Shown here one piece after another: positions 36,255-44,916 of a stretch of DNA of 64,000 nucleotides (position 1 is the first letter of the stretch; each line of letters begins with the position of its first letter). The stretch is from contig QHXI01000056.1 in assembly GCA_003222895.1 (NCBI GenBank), positions 62,001 to 126,000 on the forward strand, in the 5' to 3' direction. Made by a program: the position numbers and the translations under genes. The stretch comes from Acidobacteriota bacterium. Its GTDB lineage: Bacteria; Acidobacteriota; Blastocatellia; Pyrinomonadales; Pyrinomonadaceae. Under the pieces are notes generated by a model that saw only the letters and a program-made list of their open reading frames with translations, searched no databases and was not told the DNA's origin.

Positions 36255-38090
36255 TCAGTTATTCGGGCTGTGAGTTTGTTCCAGGTGCCGCAAAATGGAC
36301 TGCGCCAACAGAAGCCGGGCCACAATTCGTAATTCATTTCGTTGGAATCGATCGGCGAGGCCTTTGGTGCGGTCAAAGTCTGCTCTCCCCAACGCAACGA
36401 CGCCAGGTGAATATCTCAGCATTGAGGATGTCAGCGGAATCTGAGGCTGCTGCATGATGATCTCGCCATTCTTAATGGCGCCGCTCTTCACGATTTTGTC
36501 GACCAGCAACAGTTTGGAGATGTCGTCGTTGGCGCGATCGATGATCGGCTCGATCATAACGAAGGCCTTCGGCGGATCCACCAGCGCATAGCTAAGCATG
36601 ACCGCAAGCAACGCATTTGATTGTGTCTCGTTCGCAAGGTCTACCTTCACCATGGCGCGAGCATCATCGAGCAGCTTCACTGCTTCGTCATGTTGGTCTT
36701 TTTTCTCGAGCACCATCGCCAGTTGGGACATCGCTATGGCGCGCTGTTCTCCGGCGCGAATTAACGGCAACAATTTTTCGAGGTCATCAGCGTTGCCCTG
36801 GCTGATGTCATAGTACATTTGCTCGTTAGCAAGGGAATCAAGCGCTACTTTTCTTTCGTCTTCGTTTTCGAGTTGACTGGTTATCAACTCGCGATAACGA
36901 TCCGACTCGCCACGCGCCACCGCTTTGGCCGCCGCTCTATGAAACAGCGCCGGTCGCTGATCATCAGCGACTTTGTTGGCGGCTTTGATCAACTCTTCAG
37001 GTGTCGCACTCTCGAACATTGCATTGAAATTGTTCCAGTCCCGCTCCGGCTGCGGCAGCGTGCGGTTGAGTTCCGTGAGCTGCAACTTTAGTTTCGCGGC
37101 GCGATCCGGCGCGTACTGCTCGATCTCAGGCATCACGAATCGTATGTCTTGTAGGAGGATATTTGGTGGCTTTGTGGCGTTGAGCGCCGCATTTGTAAGC
37201 ATGCCGACCAGATCTTGCTTTTCATCGTCGTCAAGCTTCAATCGTTTGAATGATGAATTCAGAGAAAAACTCGCCGTGAGAACAGCGCCGTCGGTTCTGG
37301 CCGATTGAAGCAACTGGATAGCAATGTACGGAGCGAACGTGCTGGTGCTAAAGTTTTCTGTTTTGAGCTTCGCGATAATCTCGCCGGCCAACTGCGCGCC
37401 GGTGTCCTGATCTTTTTGCATGACTTGATTTAGCAAGTTCAGGATTTGGAATGTCAGCCCCTTGGCCATGCTTTCGTGCGCAATCTGCAACGCTCGTTTG
37501 GAATCATTCGCAGCGGCCGCAAAGGCGATCTCCTGTTCTAGATCAGAGTCGTCGGCAGCTTGAAACGCACCCGGCGTTTGCGGCGGGGGCGGTTGACGCG
37601 TCGAGCGCATCATGTCGAGCGCCAGTTGAGGATCGTGCTGTGCGACCTGGCGCAGAAATTCACGCCGCGTTTCAACCGTGGCGTAATACTGATTTGCCTG
37701 TTCCCTGGTTGGACCATTCGTTCGCGCCGGCTTCGCGGAGTTATTCGGCTCCTTGGCGTTCGTTTCATCGAGCGCCTGAAGAGCCGGCAAGTTAAGATTG
37801 TTGAGCGCTTCCCAAAAAAGGTTGCGCGCCCGTTTTTCGTCATGCGGCCATAACAAATCCGCCGCGGTCGCCAGAACATACGAACGATTCGCCGGCAGTT
37901 TCAGACCCCACGCTGCTCCAATCACTTCATCGAGAAGATTTAGCGTCTTCTTCTCGAGTTCCTTCTGCTTCGCCGCTTCGGCTTTCTCTTTGTCGTCAAT
38001 CTGTGCGCGAAGACAAACAGAACTTTCGAGCGTGATGAAGATAAAGAACAGCAGAAGACAAACGGCTCTGACTGTGACTTTGACGTTCAT
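36255..38090 (-). CDS. Secreted helical-repeat protein
   Basis: Protein of 611 residues with a signal peptide (AVCLLLFFIFITLESSVCLRAQ) and an almost fully helical body (many Leu/Ala/Gln helices such as LLPLIRAGEQRAIAMSQLAM), giving the impression of a TPR- or HEAT-like superhelix. Lys/Glu-rich start after the signal. No catalytic motif is seen. Similar proteins in Acidobacteriota are uncharacterised. The ATG at MNVKVTV is preferred over a GTG 15 codons upstream. Confidence 0.65.
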   Translation of the reverse strand: MNVKVTVRAVCLLLFFIFITLESSVCLRAQIDDKEKAEAAKQKELEKKTLNLLDEVIGAAWGLKLPANRSYVLATAADLLWPHDEKRARNLFWEALNNLNLPALQALDETNAKEPNNSAKPARTNGPTREQANQYYATVETRREFLRQVAQHDPQLALDMMRSTRQPPPPQTPGAFQAADDSDLEQEIAFAAAANDSKRALQIAHESMAKGLTFQILNLLNQVMQKDQDTGAQLAGEIIAKLKTENFSTSTFAPYIAIQLLQSARTDGAVLTASFSLNSSFKRLKLDDDEKQDLVGMLTNAALNATKPPNILLQDIRFVMPEIEQYAPDRAAKLKLQLTELNRTLPQPERDWNNFNAMFESATPEELIKAANKVADDQRPALFHRAAAKAVARGESDRYRELITSQLENEDERKVALDSLANEQMYYDISQGNADDLEKLLPLIRAGEQRAIAMSQLAMVLEKKDQHDEAVKLLDDARAMVKVDLANETQSNALLAVMLSYALVDPPKAFVMIEPIIDRANDDISKLLLVDKIVKSGAIKNGEIIMQQPQIPLTSSMLRYSPGVVALGRADFDRTKGLADRFQRNELRIVARLLLAQSILRHLEQTHSPNN

Positions 38091-38261
38091 CGGTAATATG
38101 AAACAGAGACACCAGTCTGGGGTTGTAAGAACCATACTACTTCACGCGACTGGCGGCAATACTGGCGGATGCTGCGAATCTCAAATGGAATGCGAGGCCC
38201 GGCAGCGCAAGTTGTTACGTTGCGTAAACACCGGAACGAAGAATTTCGGAGGATCGAAAAA

Positions 38262-38351
38262 ATGAGCGTCTCTCGGAAACTATGGGACATGAGCGCGATG
38301 GAGCGGCCGGTGTTTGTGATGAAGAATGGCGTGGTTTATCGGAGGGATTAA
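38262..38351 (+). pseudogene. C-terminal remnant of an amidohydrolase-type protein
   Basis: A short frame ending in LWDMSAMERPVFVMKNGVVYRRD. This resembles the last strand of imidazolonepropionase-like amidohydrolases, where a conserved VMKNGVVY closes the protein. No other part of the enzyme is present upstream. It is a fragment left by deletion, or a chance resemblance of a very short sequence. Confidence 0.4.
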
Positions 38352-38414
38352 CGCTTCATAATTTGCCTCGACCAGCTCACCGAGATGAAGATGCCTTGGA
38401 TGTGCCCAATCAAC

Positions 38415-38512
38415 CAGCCCGCGCAGCAGGCGGCAGCGTAAAGCCTGGGGCGTAGCCCCAGGAATACACGTGAACAAATTTGACAAGCCCGCGAAGCGGG
38501 CGATAGAGGTTG
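38415..38512. repeat. Dispersed palindromic repeat, CCTGGGG family, copy 1
   Basis: AGCCCGCgcagcaGGCGG, then AAAGCCTGGGG with GCCCCAGG, then AGCCCGCGAAGCGGGCGATAG. The word AAAGCCTGGGG and a nearby CCCGCGAAG hairpin recur in the element at 60103-60352. It lies in the 340-base gap before the VanX-like gene, where nothing else was seen. Confidence 0.75.
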
Positions 38513-38690
38513 CGATGTCTAACCGATCATCTGTCGTCCGCTGCCGCGGGCTTTAATGTTTTTGGGGAACAAGTTCCTGGGATTCCGCTCGCTTCGCTCG
38601 CTCATCCAAGGTAAACTCTGCCGCCGCTCCGCGCCTCGTCGTCCGTGAATCTCACTTGAGTCTGACTCAGTAATTCGCATAATCAGCAGC

Positions 38691-39818
38691 ATGCGCCTAC
38701 TTGATCGCAAACAAATGCATCGCCCACTCTCATTCGGGCTGCTCTTAATTCTGGTTATCTGCGCGATCGCGACTTTTCCTTCAACCGCATCGCGATTAGC
38801 GGCCCAGAGAATTGCGCCGCCGCCACCCAAACCTGCACCGGCTCCCGCGCGTTGGCGCGGACTCATCGGCGAGTATGGTCCGGATGACAATGTTCTGATC
38901 CTTCTGGAGAAGGACGGAAAGCTGTTCGCCTTGTTCAAGCGAACTGATTACGAACCGCTCGATGAAGTCTCGAAGAACGCTTTGAAGTTTCAGGCTTCTG
39001 AAACGAACGCTCGGCAATATCTCGTCTTTAAACGCGACCCACGCGGGCGCGCAACCCAAGCCGAGACCATGCTGAATCCCTGGGCAAGTCGGCAGCCTTT
39101 AGCAAGGGATGTGCTGCTCCCTTCGACGATGCTCAAGCGGCGGCAGATTGAACCTGAATCAGGCAATCAACTACGCATCAGACCGGTCAGGCCGGTTGCC
39201 GACTTGATGAAAGAAGCGCTCGCGGCGCAACCACCGAAAGAGACCGGAGACTTTCGCGAAACGGATCTCGTGGAACTAACCAAGCTCGATCCGACGATCA
39301 GACTAGAGATTCGTTACGCGACGACAAACAATTTTCTCGGCACGGTTTTCTATTCGCAAGCCCGAGCTTTCATGCAACGTCCGGCAGCCGAAGCCGTCGT
39401 ACGCGCAAATCGCACTCTGAAACAGTATGGTTATGGTTTGTTGATTCACGATGCTTACCGGCCGTGGTACGTGACCAAAGTTTTCTGGGACGCGACACCC
39501 GATGATAAGAAAGTCTTCGTCGCCGATCCTTCGAAGGGCTCGCGGCACAATCGCGGCTGCGCTGTCGATCTCACCCTGTACGATCTCAAAACGAAAAAAC
39601 CGGTTGAGATGGTCAGCACTTACGACGAAACAACCGCGCGCGCTTATCCGGATTATCCCGGCGGCACTTCATTGCAGCGCTGGCACCGGCAGCTCCTACG
39701 CGAAGCGATGGAATCAGAAGGCTTCACCGTTTACTCGGCTGAGTGGTGGCACTTCGATTACAAGGATTGGCAAAAATATCGGATCGGAAACGTGAGGTTT
39801 GAGGAATTGCGGAATTGA
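38691..39818 (+). CDS. VanX-type D-Ala-D-Ala dipeptidase (M15D), exported
   Basis: Predicted secreted zinc dipeptidase of 375 residues. After a signal region (LILVICAIATFPSTASRLAAQ) and a 150-residue N-terminal extension, the VanX core starts at LVELTKLDPTIRLEIRYATTNNF. The zinc motif SRHNRGCAVD (near 283-292) and EWWHFD (near 350-355) are intact, and DAYRPWYVTK supplies the catalytic arginine. The exported form probably recycles or degrades D-Ala-D-Ala in the envelope rather than conferring glycopeptide resistance, since no VanA/VanH genes are nearby. An ATG eight codons later is an alternative start. Confidence 0.87.
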   Translation: MRLLDRKQMHRPLSFGLLLILVICAIATFPSTASRLAAQRIAPPPPKPAPAPARWRGLIGEYGPDDNVLILLEKDGKLFALFKRTDYEPLDEVSKNALKFQASETNARQYLVFKRDPRGRATQAETMLNPWASRQPLARDVLLPSTMLKRRQIEPESGNQLRIRPVRPVADLMKEALAAQPPKETGDFRETDLVELTKLDPTIRLEIRYATTNNFLGTVFYSQARAFMQRPAAEAVVRANRTLKQYGYGLLIHDAYRPWYVTKVFWDATPDDKKVFVADPSKGSRHNRGCAVDLTLYDLKTKKPVEMVSTYDETTARAYPDYPGGTSLQRWHRQLLREAMESEGFTVYSAEWWHFDYKDWQKYRIGNVRFEELRN

Positions 39819-39821
39819 ACC

Positions 39822-39868
39822 ATTGGTTCATTGATCCATTGGGTCATTGAATCAATGAGTCAGTGATC
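39822..39868. repeat. Short CATTG-rich repeat
   Basis: The words CATTGGTTCATTGATC, CATTGGGTCATTG and CATTGAATCAATG follow one another between convergent genes. It is a simple palindromic string that overlaps the end of the NADAR gene. Confidence 0.5.
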
Positions 39869-40538
39869 AATTCTTTTGCAGCTCTTTCCTAATGGTCATC
39901 AGTATTTCGTAATACCGCCACGCGGCCGGCGCGCCTGGCTCCTGATGATGATCGGGCTTTAAGATTAGGTCGCCGGTCGACAACAAAACCTTCTTCACTT
40001 CTGGATTCTGTTTCACCTTTTCCCAGGTCGCTTCGACGATTAGTTTGTAATGCTCGCCGGGGACGGCCGGTTTGTATTCGAAGCGCTTTCCTTCGAAACT
40101 CACCCAGGTGATCTTCATCTTGTCCATGTTTGCACTGGCCAGCGCCCCAGCATGATTTGCTTCAAACGAAACCATCTGCGCGACTTGATCGCGCGTATAT
40201 TTCCACTCAATTCCGGTAAACTTCGCGCGCGCATCGTCGATCCCTTCGGGATACTTCATCATCTGCCAGAAGCCTTCGAGACTCGCGTAACGCTTGCCAT
40301 GAAAAACAAACGGCGTCGGCGCGAAATTCGAAAGCAACCCAAGTTCATTTCGCTTCGAGAGAATTACTTCGCCCGCGCCTGCTTCCTGCGGCAGGATTTC
40401 CCAATCAGGTTTCTTCGGATCGACGATGGGCGCGAACCAGTGCGCGGGATAACGCGGGTCGCGAATAGCCGTTTGCGCGGACGCGTGATTGGGTACAACG
40501 ATTGTGAGAATGACTATGACGAAAAGCGCTGCGCGCAT
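39867..40538 (-). CDS. Exported NADAR-domain protein
   Basis: Protein of 223 residues with a clear signal peptide (ALFVIVILTIVVPNHASAQ) in front of a NADAR-like fold: LGLLSNFAPTPFVFHGKRY, then SLEGFWQMMKYPE and a late LLSTGDLIL. NADAR proteins act on ADP-ribosylated guanine or related pyrimidine intermediates inside cells, so export is unexpected. Alternatively it has a different periplasmic substrate. Its ATG is 42 bases after the vWA gene's stop, so it is probably in that transcript. Confidence 0.7.
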   Translation of the reverse strand: MRAALFVIVILTIVVPNHASAQTAIRDPRYPAHWFAPIVDPKKPDWEILPQEAGAGEVILSKRNELGLLSNFAPTPFVFHGKRYASLEGFWQMMKYPEGIDDARAKFTGIEWKYTRDQVAQMVSFEANHAGALASANMDKMKITWVSFEGKRFEYKPAVPGEHYKLIVEATWEKVKQNPEVKKVLLSTGDLILKPDHHQEPGAPAAWRYYEILMTIRKELQKN

Positions 40539-40579
40539 GATTTGTTTCGGCCCTGGCCGCTCAAGAGACCCAAGTAATT

Positions 40580-42202
40580 TCAATTGGCGTAATAACCTGA
40601 TCTCAAGCGCGGCGACAAATCAGGACGGTCTACGATCTGGACGTCAATCGCGCGCCACGATCCATCGCGCTTCGCATTCGTCGGCTTATAACCCAAGCTA
40701 TAAGTCTTTCCCAAGTCGTCGATGACTTGTTCATAGACGCCGGTGAGATCTTGAATCTTGCGCGCTTTGTAATAGAGGCCGCCACTCTCTTCAGCCAAGC
40801 GCGCCAGAGTCTTGCGCGCGCTCTCATAGACCACATGCGAGTAAGGATCGCTGCCTTCCGTGTCGAGATAGATCGGAACGATCAAAGTATCATTGCGTCG
40901 CACCGCCTCTAATAAGTCGGCAAAGCTAATCGTCGAACCAGCGTTGCCCCAACCCGACAACGCATTGTCAACGCCGTCGGTCATGAACACAATTGCCCGA
41001 CGTCGTTCCAGCGTTTTTGGACCAATCACCTGGTCGAGGCTGAACTTGAGAGCATCCCAGACTTTCGAGCCGCCGTCGCCTTCGATTTTTTTGACGCTCT
41101 GCAGGAGTTTCGCGCGGTCTTGCGTCAACGGTGAGACAACAGTTACACCGTCTGAGAAAGTTACGATGGCTAAGCGATCTGACGGGCGGGCCGCCTCGAT
41201 GAAATGTTTAGTCGATTTGCGAATCAGATCGCGCTTACCTGTCGTGGAACCCGACAGATCAATCAACAACACGAGATCAAAAGGCACCTGAGTCGCCGAG
41301 AAAAAACTGATCGACTCTTCGTGTCCGTCTTCGATCACCTTGAAGTCTTTTTGTTCGAGGTCGGTCACGTGCGCGCGCAGCTTCTCACTGTAAACGCTCA
41401 CATCCAAACTGACCAGGTTCGTGTCGACGCGCACGACATCCTCTTCGTTACTCGTTCCGGGCAACAACAAGTCTGATTCAGCCCTGTTCGCGCGTGCCGG
41501 TTTGGTCGCGGTAGCTAGCGTTGGCCGTTCGGGGGATTTCACCAGCGGCATCCGGTAGATTCGCTGAAGGCTTCTCAGATATTCGTCCAACGGCGGAAGG
41601 TGGAATTCCTTTCGACGGGCGTCTACCAAAGCTGCGGATTCAAGCGGGTACAGCACCAGAAAGCCGTCTTGAATTGTCGCCTGCGTTCCAAACAACTGCT
41701 TGAGCCCGACGCTCAAGCGCAGCCGATCGACATAGCCAGCAAGGTCAGAGCGATCCAATTCGCCTTTCTGCGTGGCCGCGACGATCACCGGCAACAGATC
41801 CCGTTGCATCTCTAAAGATGAGCTGTCCTTGAGCAGCAAGAAGGCGGCAGCCACACCCTTCGGTCCGACGGCAGCGGCGCTCGGCCAGCCGTATTGTTTC
41901 AGAAGTGGACAGAAGTCGGCGCTGGTCTTTTCTCGCGAGGCTCTGAGGCGGCCCATAAGCTCGTCATCTTTTCGCTGTTCGGCAATCGTTTGTTCAAAGC
42001 GTTTTCGCGATTTTTCTTTCAGCTTGATCAGCTTGTCCTGCAGCTCTTGGTTGAATGAGTCCGCTGGCGACGAATTCAGGTGAGCGAGCATTTTCTTGAC
42101 GTCGTCGTCGTTCAGGCACTTGGTTTGCGCAGTTCCGTGAGTTGAGCACAACGCGAAGATGCAACTGAGTAGCAGGAGAAAAAATGAACGAAATCTGAAC
42201 AT
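40580..42202 (-). CDS. VWFA-related Acidobacterial-type protein, secreted
   Basis: Protein of 540 residues with a signal peptide (FFLLLLSCIFALCSTHGTAQ), an N-terminal helical domain of about 200 residues and a C-terminal vWA domain opening with VRVDTNLVSLDVSVYSEKLR. The MIDAS motif DLSGST starts at Asp315, and MTDGVDN provides the last ligand. This vWA subtype is widespread and expanded in Acidobacteriota (TIGR03436-like); the function is unknown. It is 20 bases after the S9 peptidase gene. Confidence 0.82.
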   Translation of the reverse strand: MFRFRSFFLLLLSCIFALCSTHGTAQTKCLNDDDVKKMLAHLNSSPADSFNQELQDKLIKLKEKSRKRFEQTIAEQRKDDELMGRLRASREKTSADFCPLLKQYGWPSAAAVGPKGVAAAFLLLKDSSSLEMQRDLLPVIVAATQKGELDRSDLAGYVDRLRLSVGLKQLFGTQATIQDGFLVLYPLESAALVDARRKEFHLPPLDEYLRSLQRIYRMPLVKSPERPTLATATKPARANRAESDLLLPGTSNEEDVVRVDTNLVSLDVSVYSEKLRAHVTDLEQKDFKVIEDGHEESISFFSATQVPFDLVLLIDLSGSTTGKRDLIRKSTKHFIEAARPSDRLAIVTFSDGVTVVSPLTQDRAKLLQSVKKIEGDGGSKVWDALKFSLDQVIGPKTLERRRAIVFMTDGVDNALSGWGNAGSTISFADLLEAVRRNDTLIVPIYLDTEGSDPYSHVVYESARKTLARLAEESGGLYYKARKIQDLTGVYEQVIDDLGKTYSLGYKPTNAKRDGSWRAIDVQIVDRPDLSPRLRSGYYAN

Positions 42203-42222
42203 GAACTTTAGTTTGATTGCAT

Positions 42223-44712
42223 TTACTTTCGGTTAATCGTCCTGGTGTTGACGCGAACCTCAGGCTTCAAATTATCCACGAACAATTTCAGTATTCGCTT
42301 GTATTCGTCCGCCCAACTTTCTTCGCGTTCGAAGCCGTGGTCTTCGACAGGATAAGGCGCGACTTCCCAATTCGTCTTCCGCAATTCGATCAGCTTCTCT
42401 ACCAAGCGTACCGTATCCTGGAAGTTAACGTTCGTATCGACCATGCCGTGACAAATTAGCAGCGCGCCTTTCAAACCACTCGCGAAATAGATCGGCGAGC
42501 TTTGCTTGTAAGCTTCCGCGTCGTTCTGCGGCAGATTTAGGATGTTCGCCGTGTAAGGATTGTTGTAGTGCGCCCAATCGGTCACCGGCCGCAACGCCGC
42601 GCCCGCCGCGAACACGTCAGCTTGAGTAAACATCGCCATCAAAGTGATGAAACCTCCATAGCTTCCGCCATATATGCCAACCCGCTTCGGATCTATTCCG
42701 TGTTCCTTCACCAAATAATTCACGGCGTCGACTTGATCGGTTAAGTCTTTGCCGCCCATGTGTCGATAGATTCCGGTGCGCCAATCGCGGCCGTAACCGG
42801 CGCTGCCGCGATAGTCGATGTCGAAGACAATGAAGCCACGCTCCATCAAGAGATGATGAAACATGTATTCGCGATAGTAGGAACTCCACCATTTGTGCAC
42901 GTTCTGCAAATAACCTGCGCCGTGAACGAAGATCACTGCCGGCCCGCCGCCTTTGTAATTCGCCGGCAAGTAAAAGCGACCATAAACCGTCGCACCGTCG
43001 CGCGCTTTGAAACTTACGATTGGTGGATCGATCCATTTGTAAGTGAAGAACTCGGGATTTGGCGAGGTGGTTACTTTCCTGGCGGCGTCATTTGCGCTTG
43101 CGGTGAACGGCTGATTCGGAAACACATAAAGCTCCGGCGGTTTGTTGCTGTACGAACGCACGTCCGCGATCATCGTTTCATCGGCCGAGATATCGACTTG
43201 GTTTTGTCCCGGCAGTCCCGTGATTTGCGTGCGCGTGCCGCCGCCGATCGACATCGAATAAAGATGCCGTTCGAACGGACTGGCTTCGCTCGAAGTGAAA
43301 AAGAATTTCGTTTTGTCCTGCGACAGCCGCACGTCTGAAACTTCGAACTGACCCGATGTGAGTGGCTTCGGCTCGCCGCCATCGATCGAGACTGAATACA
43401 GATGCGCCCAGCCGTCGCGCTCTGATTCGAAATAGACGTGTTCGTTGTCCGGCAACCAACCGAGCGTGTTTGCTCCGGGACCATCGACCCAGTCATCGTC
43501 ATGCACGTTCGCTCGAATCTTGGTCTTGCCTGTAGCCGGATCGAGCAGCATCAGCCAACGATCTTTGTTGTCCGCTGCGCGCGCCATCAGGACCGCATGC
43601 TTGCCATCTTCAGACCATTGCAGTTGCGACAACTGCACATCGCGATCCTTTGGCGCGGTTTGCGTTTTGGCTTGCGCGTCAACCCGGTCGCTACCGCTCC
43701 CGGTACTGACTCGCGCCTGTTCGTTCATTTCCGTCCGCTGTGCGGGTGGCGCGGCCGGAAGTTTCTGACCGTGATCGACATTCCTGGTCTCGCCGGTTTC
43801 TACGTCGATGATTACCAGTCGCGCATGGTTCTGCCTATCGCCGACTTTCGTTCGTCCGGGGAGGTCTTCGGTGTAAGCGGATTCAGTGACGTAGTTCGGC
43901 ACGATGGTGTTCTTATTGCCGGCGGCGGGTTCGGTAAGTGTCGCAACTACGTACTGCCCGTCGGGCGATAGCGAAAGGTTCGCTATGCCCTGACCAGTTG
44001 GAATATTGAAGGACTTCCGCTTTTCGCGTTCTTTCCGTTTCTTCTCCTGCTCTTCGCGCTGCTCGGCCCGCTCGCGCACCGCGTCGAGCAACGCGCGCTC
44101 TTCCTTCTTCAAATATTCCTGGCTGTCAGTTCCCCTCGGCGTAGCGCCCGGCGCAGCAACGCCGACGCGAATATCGGTAAGCTGTTCGACCGCACCGCCA
44201 TCAATCGACATCACATAAAGATTATTCAGACGCGTGAAGTAGATCCGTTTCTGATCGAAAGTGAAATGCGGATTCGTCTCAGCGTCGACGGTCTTCGTGA
44301 TTTGCCGGCGTGCTTGCTTTGCCTGATCGTAGATAAAGATGTCGCCTTCATCGGTGAACACAGTCATCGACTTATCTTTCGACAATTCACCGTTCGCGGG
44401 CGGCGCTTGTTTCGCTTCTTCATCAGTCAGACGACGAAGACCCGAGCCGTCGCGATTCACGACGTAAAGACTGGCCTCTTTCAAACGCGGCTCATCGGGC
44501 TGCTTCCAACGAAAGTAAACTCGCTGACTGTCCTGAGACCAATAGACGCCGCTTGGCGGATAACCGACGAGACGTGGCCCGCGCATGATGTTGTCGACGG
44601 TGAGATTGAACGGTTTGGGCGACGACGAAGATGTCTGCGCGAGAACGAATTGGGGAGCGAGCAAAGAGAAGACGCAGAGGAGAAACAGCGAAAATCTGAG
44701 CGAAGTTTTCAT
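42223..44712 (-). CDS. S9 family (prolyl oligopeptidase/DPP IV-like) peptidase, exported
   Basis: Secreted serine peptidase of 829 residues with a signal peptide and a beta-propeller built of WD-like/PD40 strands. The alpha/beta-hydrolase part holds the catalytic serine in GGSYGGF (Ser684), the aspartate in HGMVDTNVNF and the histidine in EDHGF. The segment VSTGSGSDR between propeller strands is encoded by one arm of a repeat (43681-43710), so it is an in-frame insertion. The start is the ATG before MKTSLRFSL. Such enzymes cut peptides after proline; the target is unknown. Confidence 0.88.
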   Translation of the reverse strand: MKTSLRFSLFLLCVFSLLAPQFVLAQTSSSSPKPFNLTVDNIMRGPRLVGYPPSGVYWSQDSQRVYFRWKQPDEPRLKEASLYVVNRDGSGLRRLTDEEAKQAPPANGELSKDKSMTVFTDEGDIFIYDQAKQARRQITKTVDAETNPHFTFDQKRIYFTRLNNLYVMSIDGGAVEQLTDIRVGVAAPGATPRGTDSQEYLKKEERALLDAVRERAEQREEQEKKRKEREKRKSFNIPTGQGIANLSLSPDGQYVVATLTEPAAGNKNTIVPNYVTESAYTEDLPGRTKVGDRQNHARLVIIDVETGETRNVDHGQKLPAAPPAQRTEMNEQARVSTGSGSDRVDAQAKTQTAPKDRDVQLSQLQWSEDGKHAVLMARAADNKDRWLMLLDPATGKTKIRANVHDDDWVDGPGANTLGWLPDNEHVYFESERDGWAHLYSVSIDGGEPKPLTSGQFEVSDVRLSQDKTKFFFTSSEASPFERHLYSMSIGGGTRTQITGLPGQNQVDISADETMIADVRSYSNKPPELYVFPNQPFTASANDAARKVTTSPNPEFFTYKWIDPPIVSFKARDGATVYGRFYLPANYKGGGPAVIFVHGAGYLQNVHKWWSSYYREYMFHHLLMERGFIVFDIDYRGSAGYGRDWRTGIYRHMGGKDLTDQVDAVNYLVKEHGIDPKRVGIYGGSYGGFITLMAMFTQADVFAAGAALRPVTDWAHYNNPYTANILNLPQNDAEAYKQSSPIYFASGLKGALLICHGMVDTNVNFQDTVRLVEKLIELRKTNWEVAPYPVEDHGFEREESWADEYKRILKLFVDNLKPEVRVNTRTINRK
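43681..43710 (-). repeat. Single arm of the GTCAG-ended repeat inside the S9 peptidase gene
   Basis: On the minus strand this begins GTCAGTACCGGGAGCGGTAG. Its first 27 bases match the left arm of the element at 59531-59610 exactly. It is in frame and encodes VSTGSGSDR. Confidence 0.88.
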
Positions 44713-44756
44713 TAGGTTGATCAAAGGGTGACTCGACGACCGGCAATTTTGCGGAT

Positions 44757-44898
44757 CATGCCGTTAGGCATGAAATATTTATAGAACTTGCATCCCTAAA
44801 ATATTACGAGCTTGGCGAATTGCAAGGCAGTTCGCCAAGCTCGAAGATACCAACTAACGTGAAATCAAGGCTATAAACATCTCGCCGCTCTGCGGCGA
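44757..44898. repeat. Composite palindromic element, GAAATATTTATAG family, copy 3
   Basis: CATGCC gtta GGCATG followed by AAATATTTATAG at the left; a central palindrome CGAGCTTGGCGAA/TTCGCCAAGCTCG; CTATAAACATC and a TCGCCG/CGGCGA hairpin at the right. It lies just before the DUF2911 gene in transcription order. Confidence 0.75.
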
Positions 44899-44916
44899 CA
44901 CCCTCACGTTTCGCTA

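Noticed and set aside
38691-39818. VanX-like gene considered as a glycopeptide resistance determinant
   Set aside because: It carries a signal peptide and an extra N-terminal domain, and no VanH, VanA or VanRS genes are near; a housekeeping envelope role is more likely.
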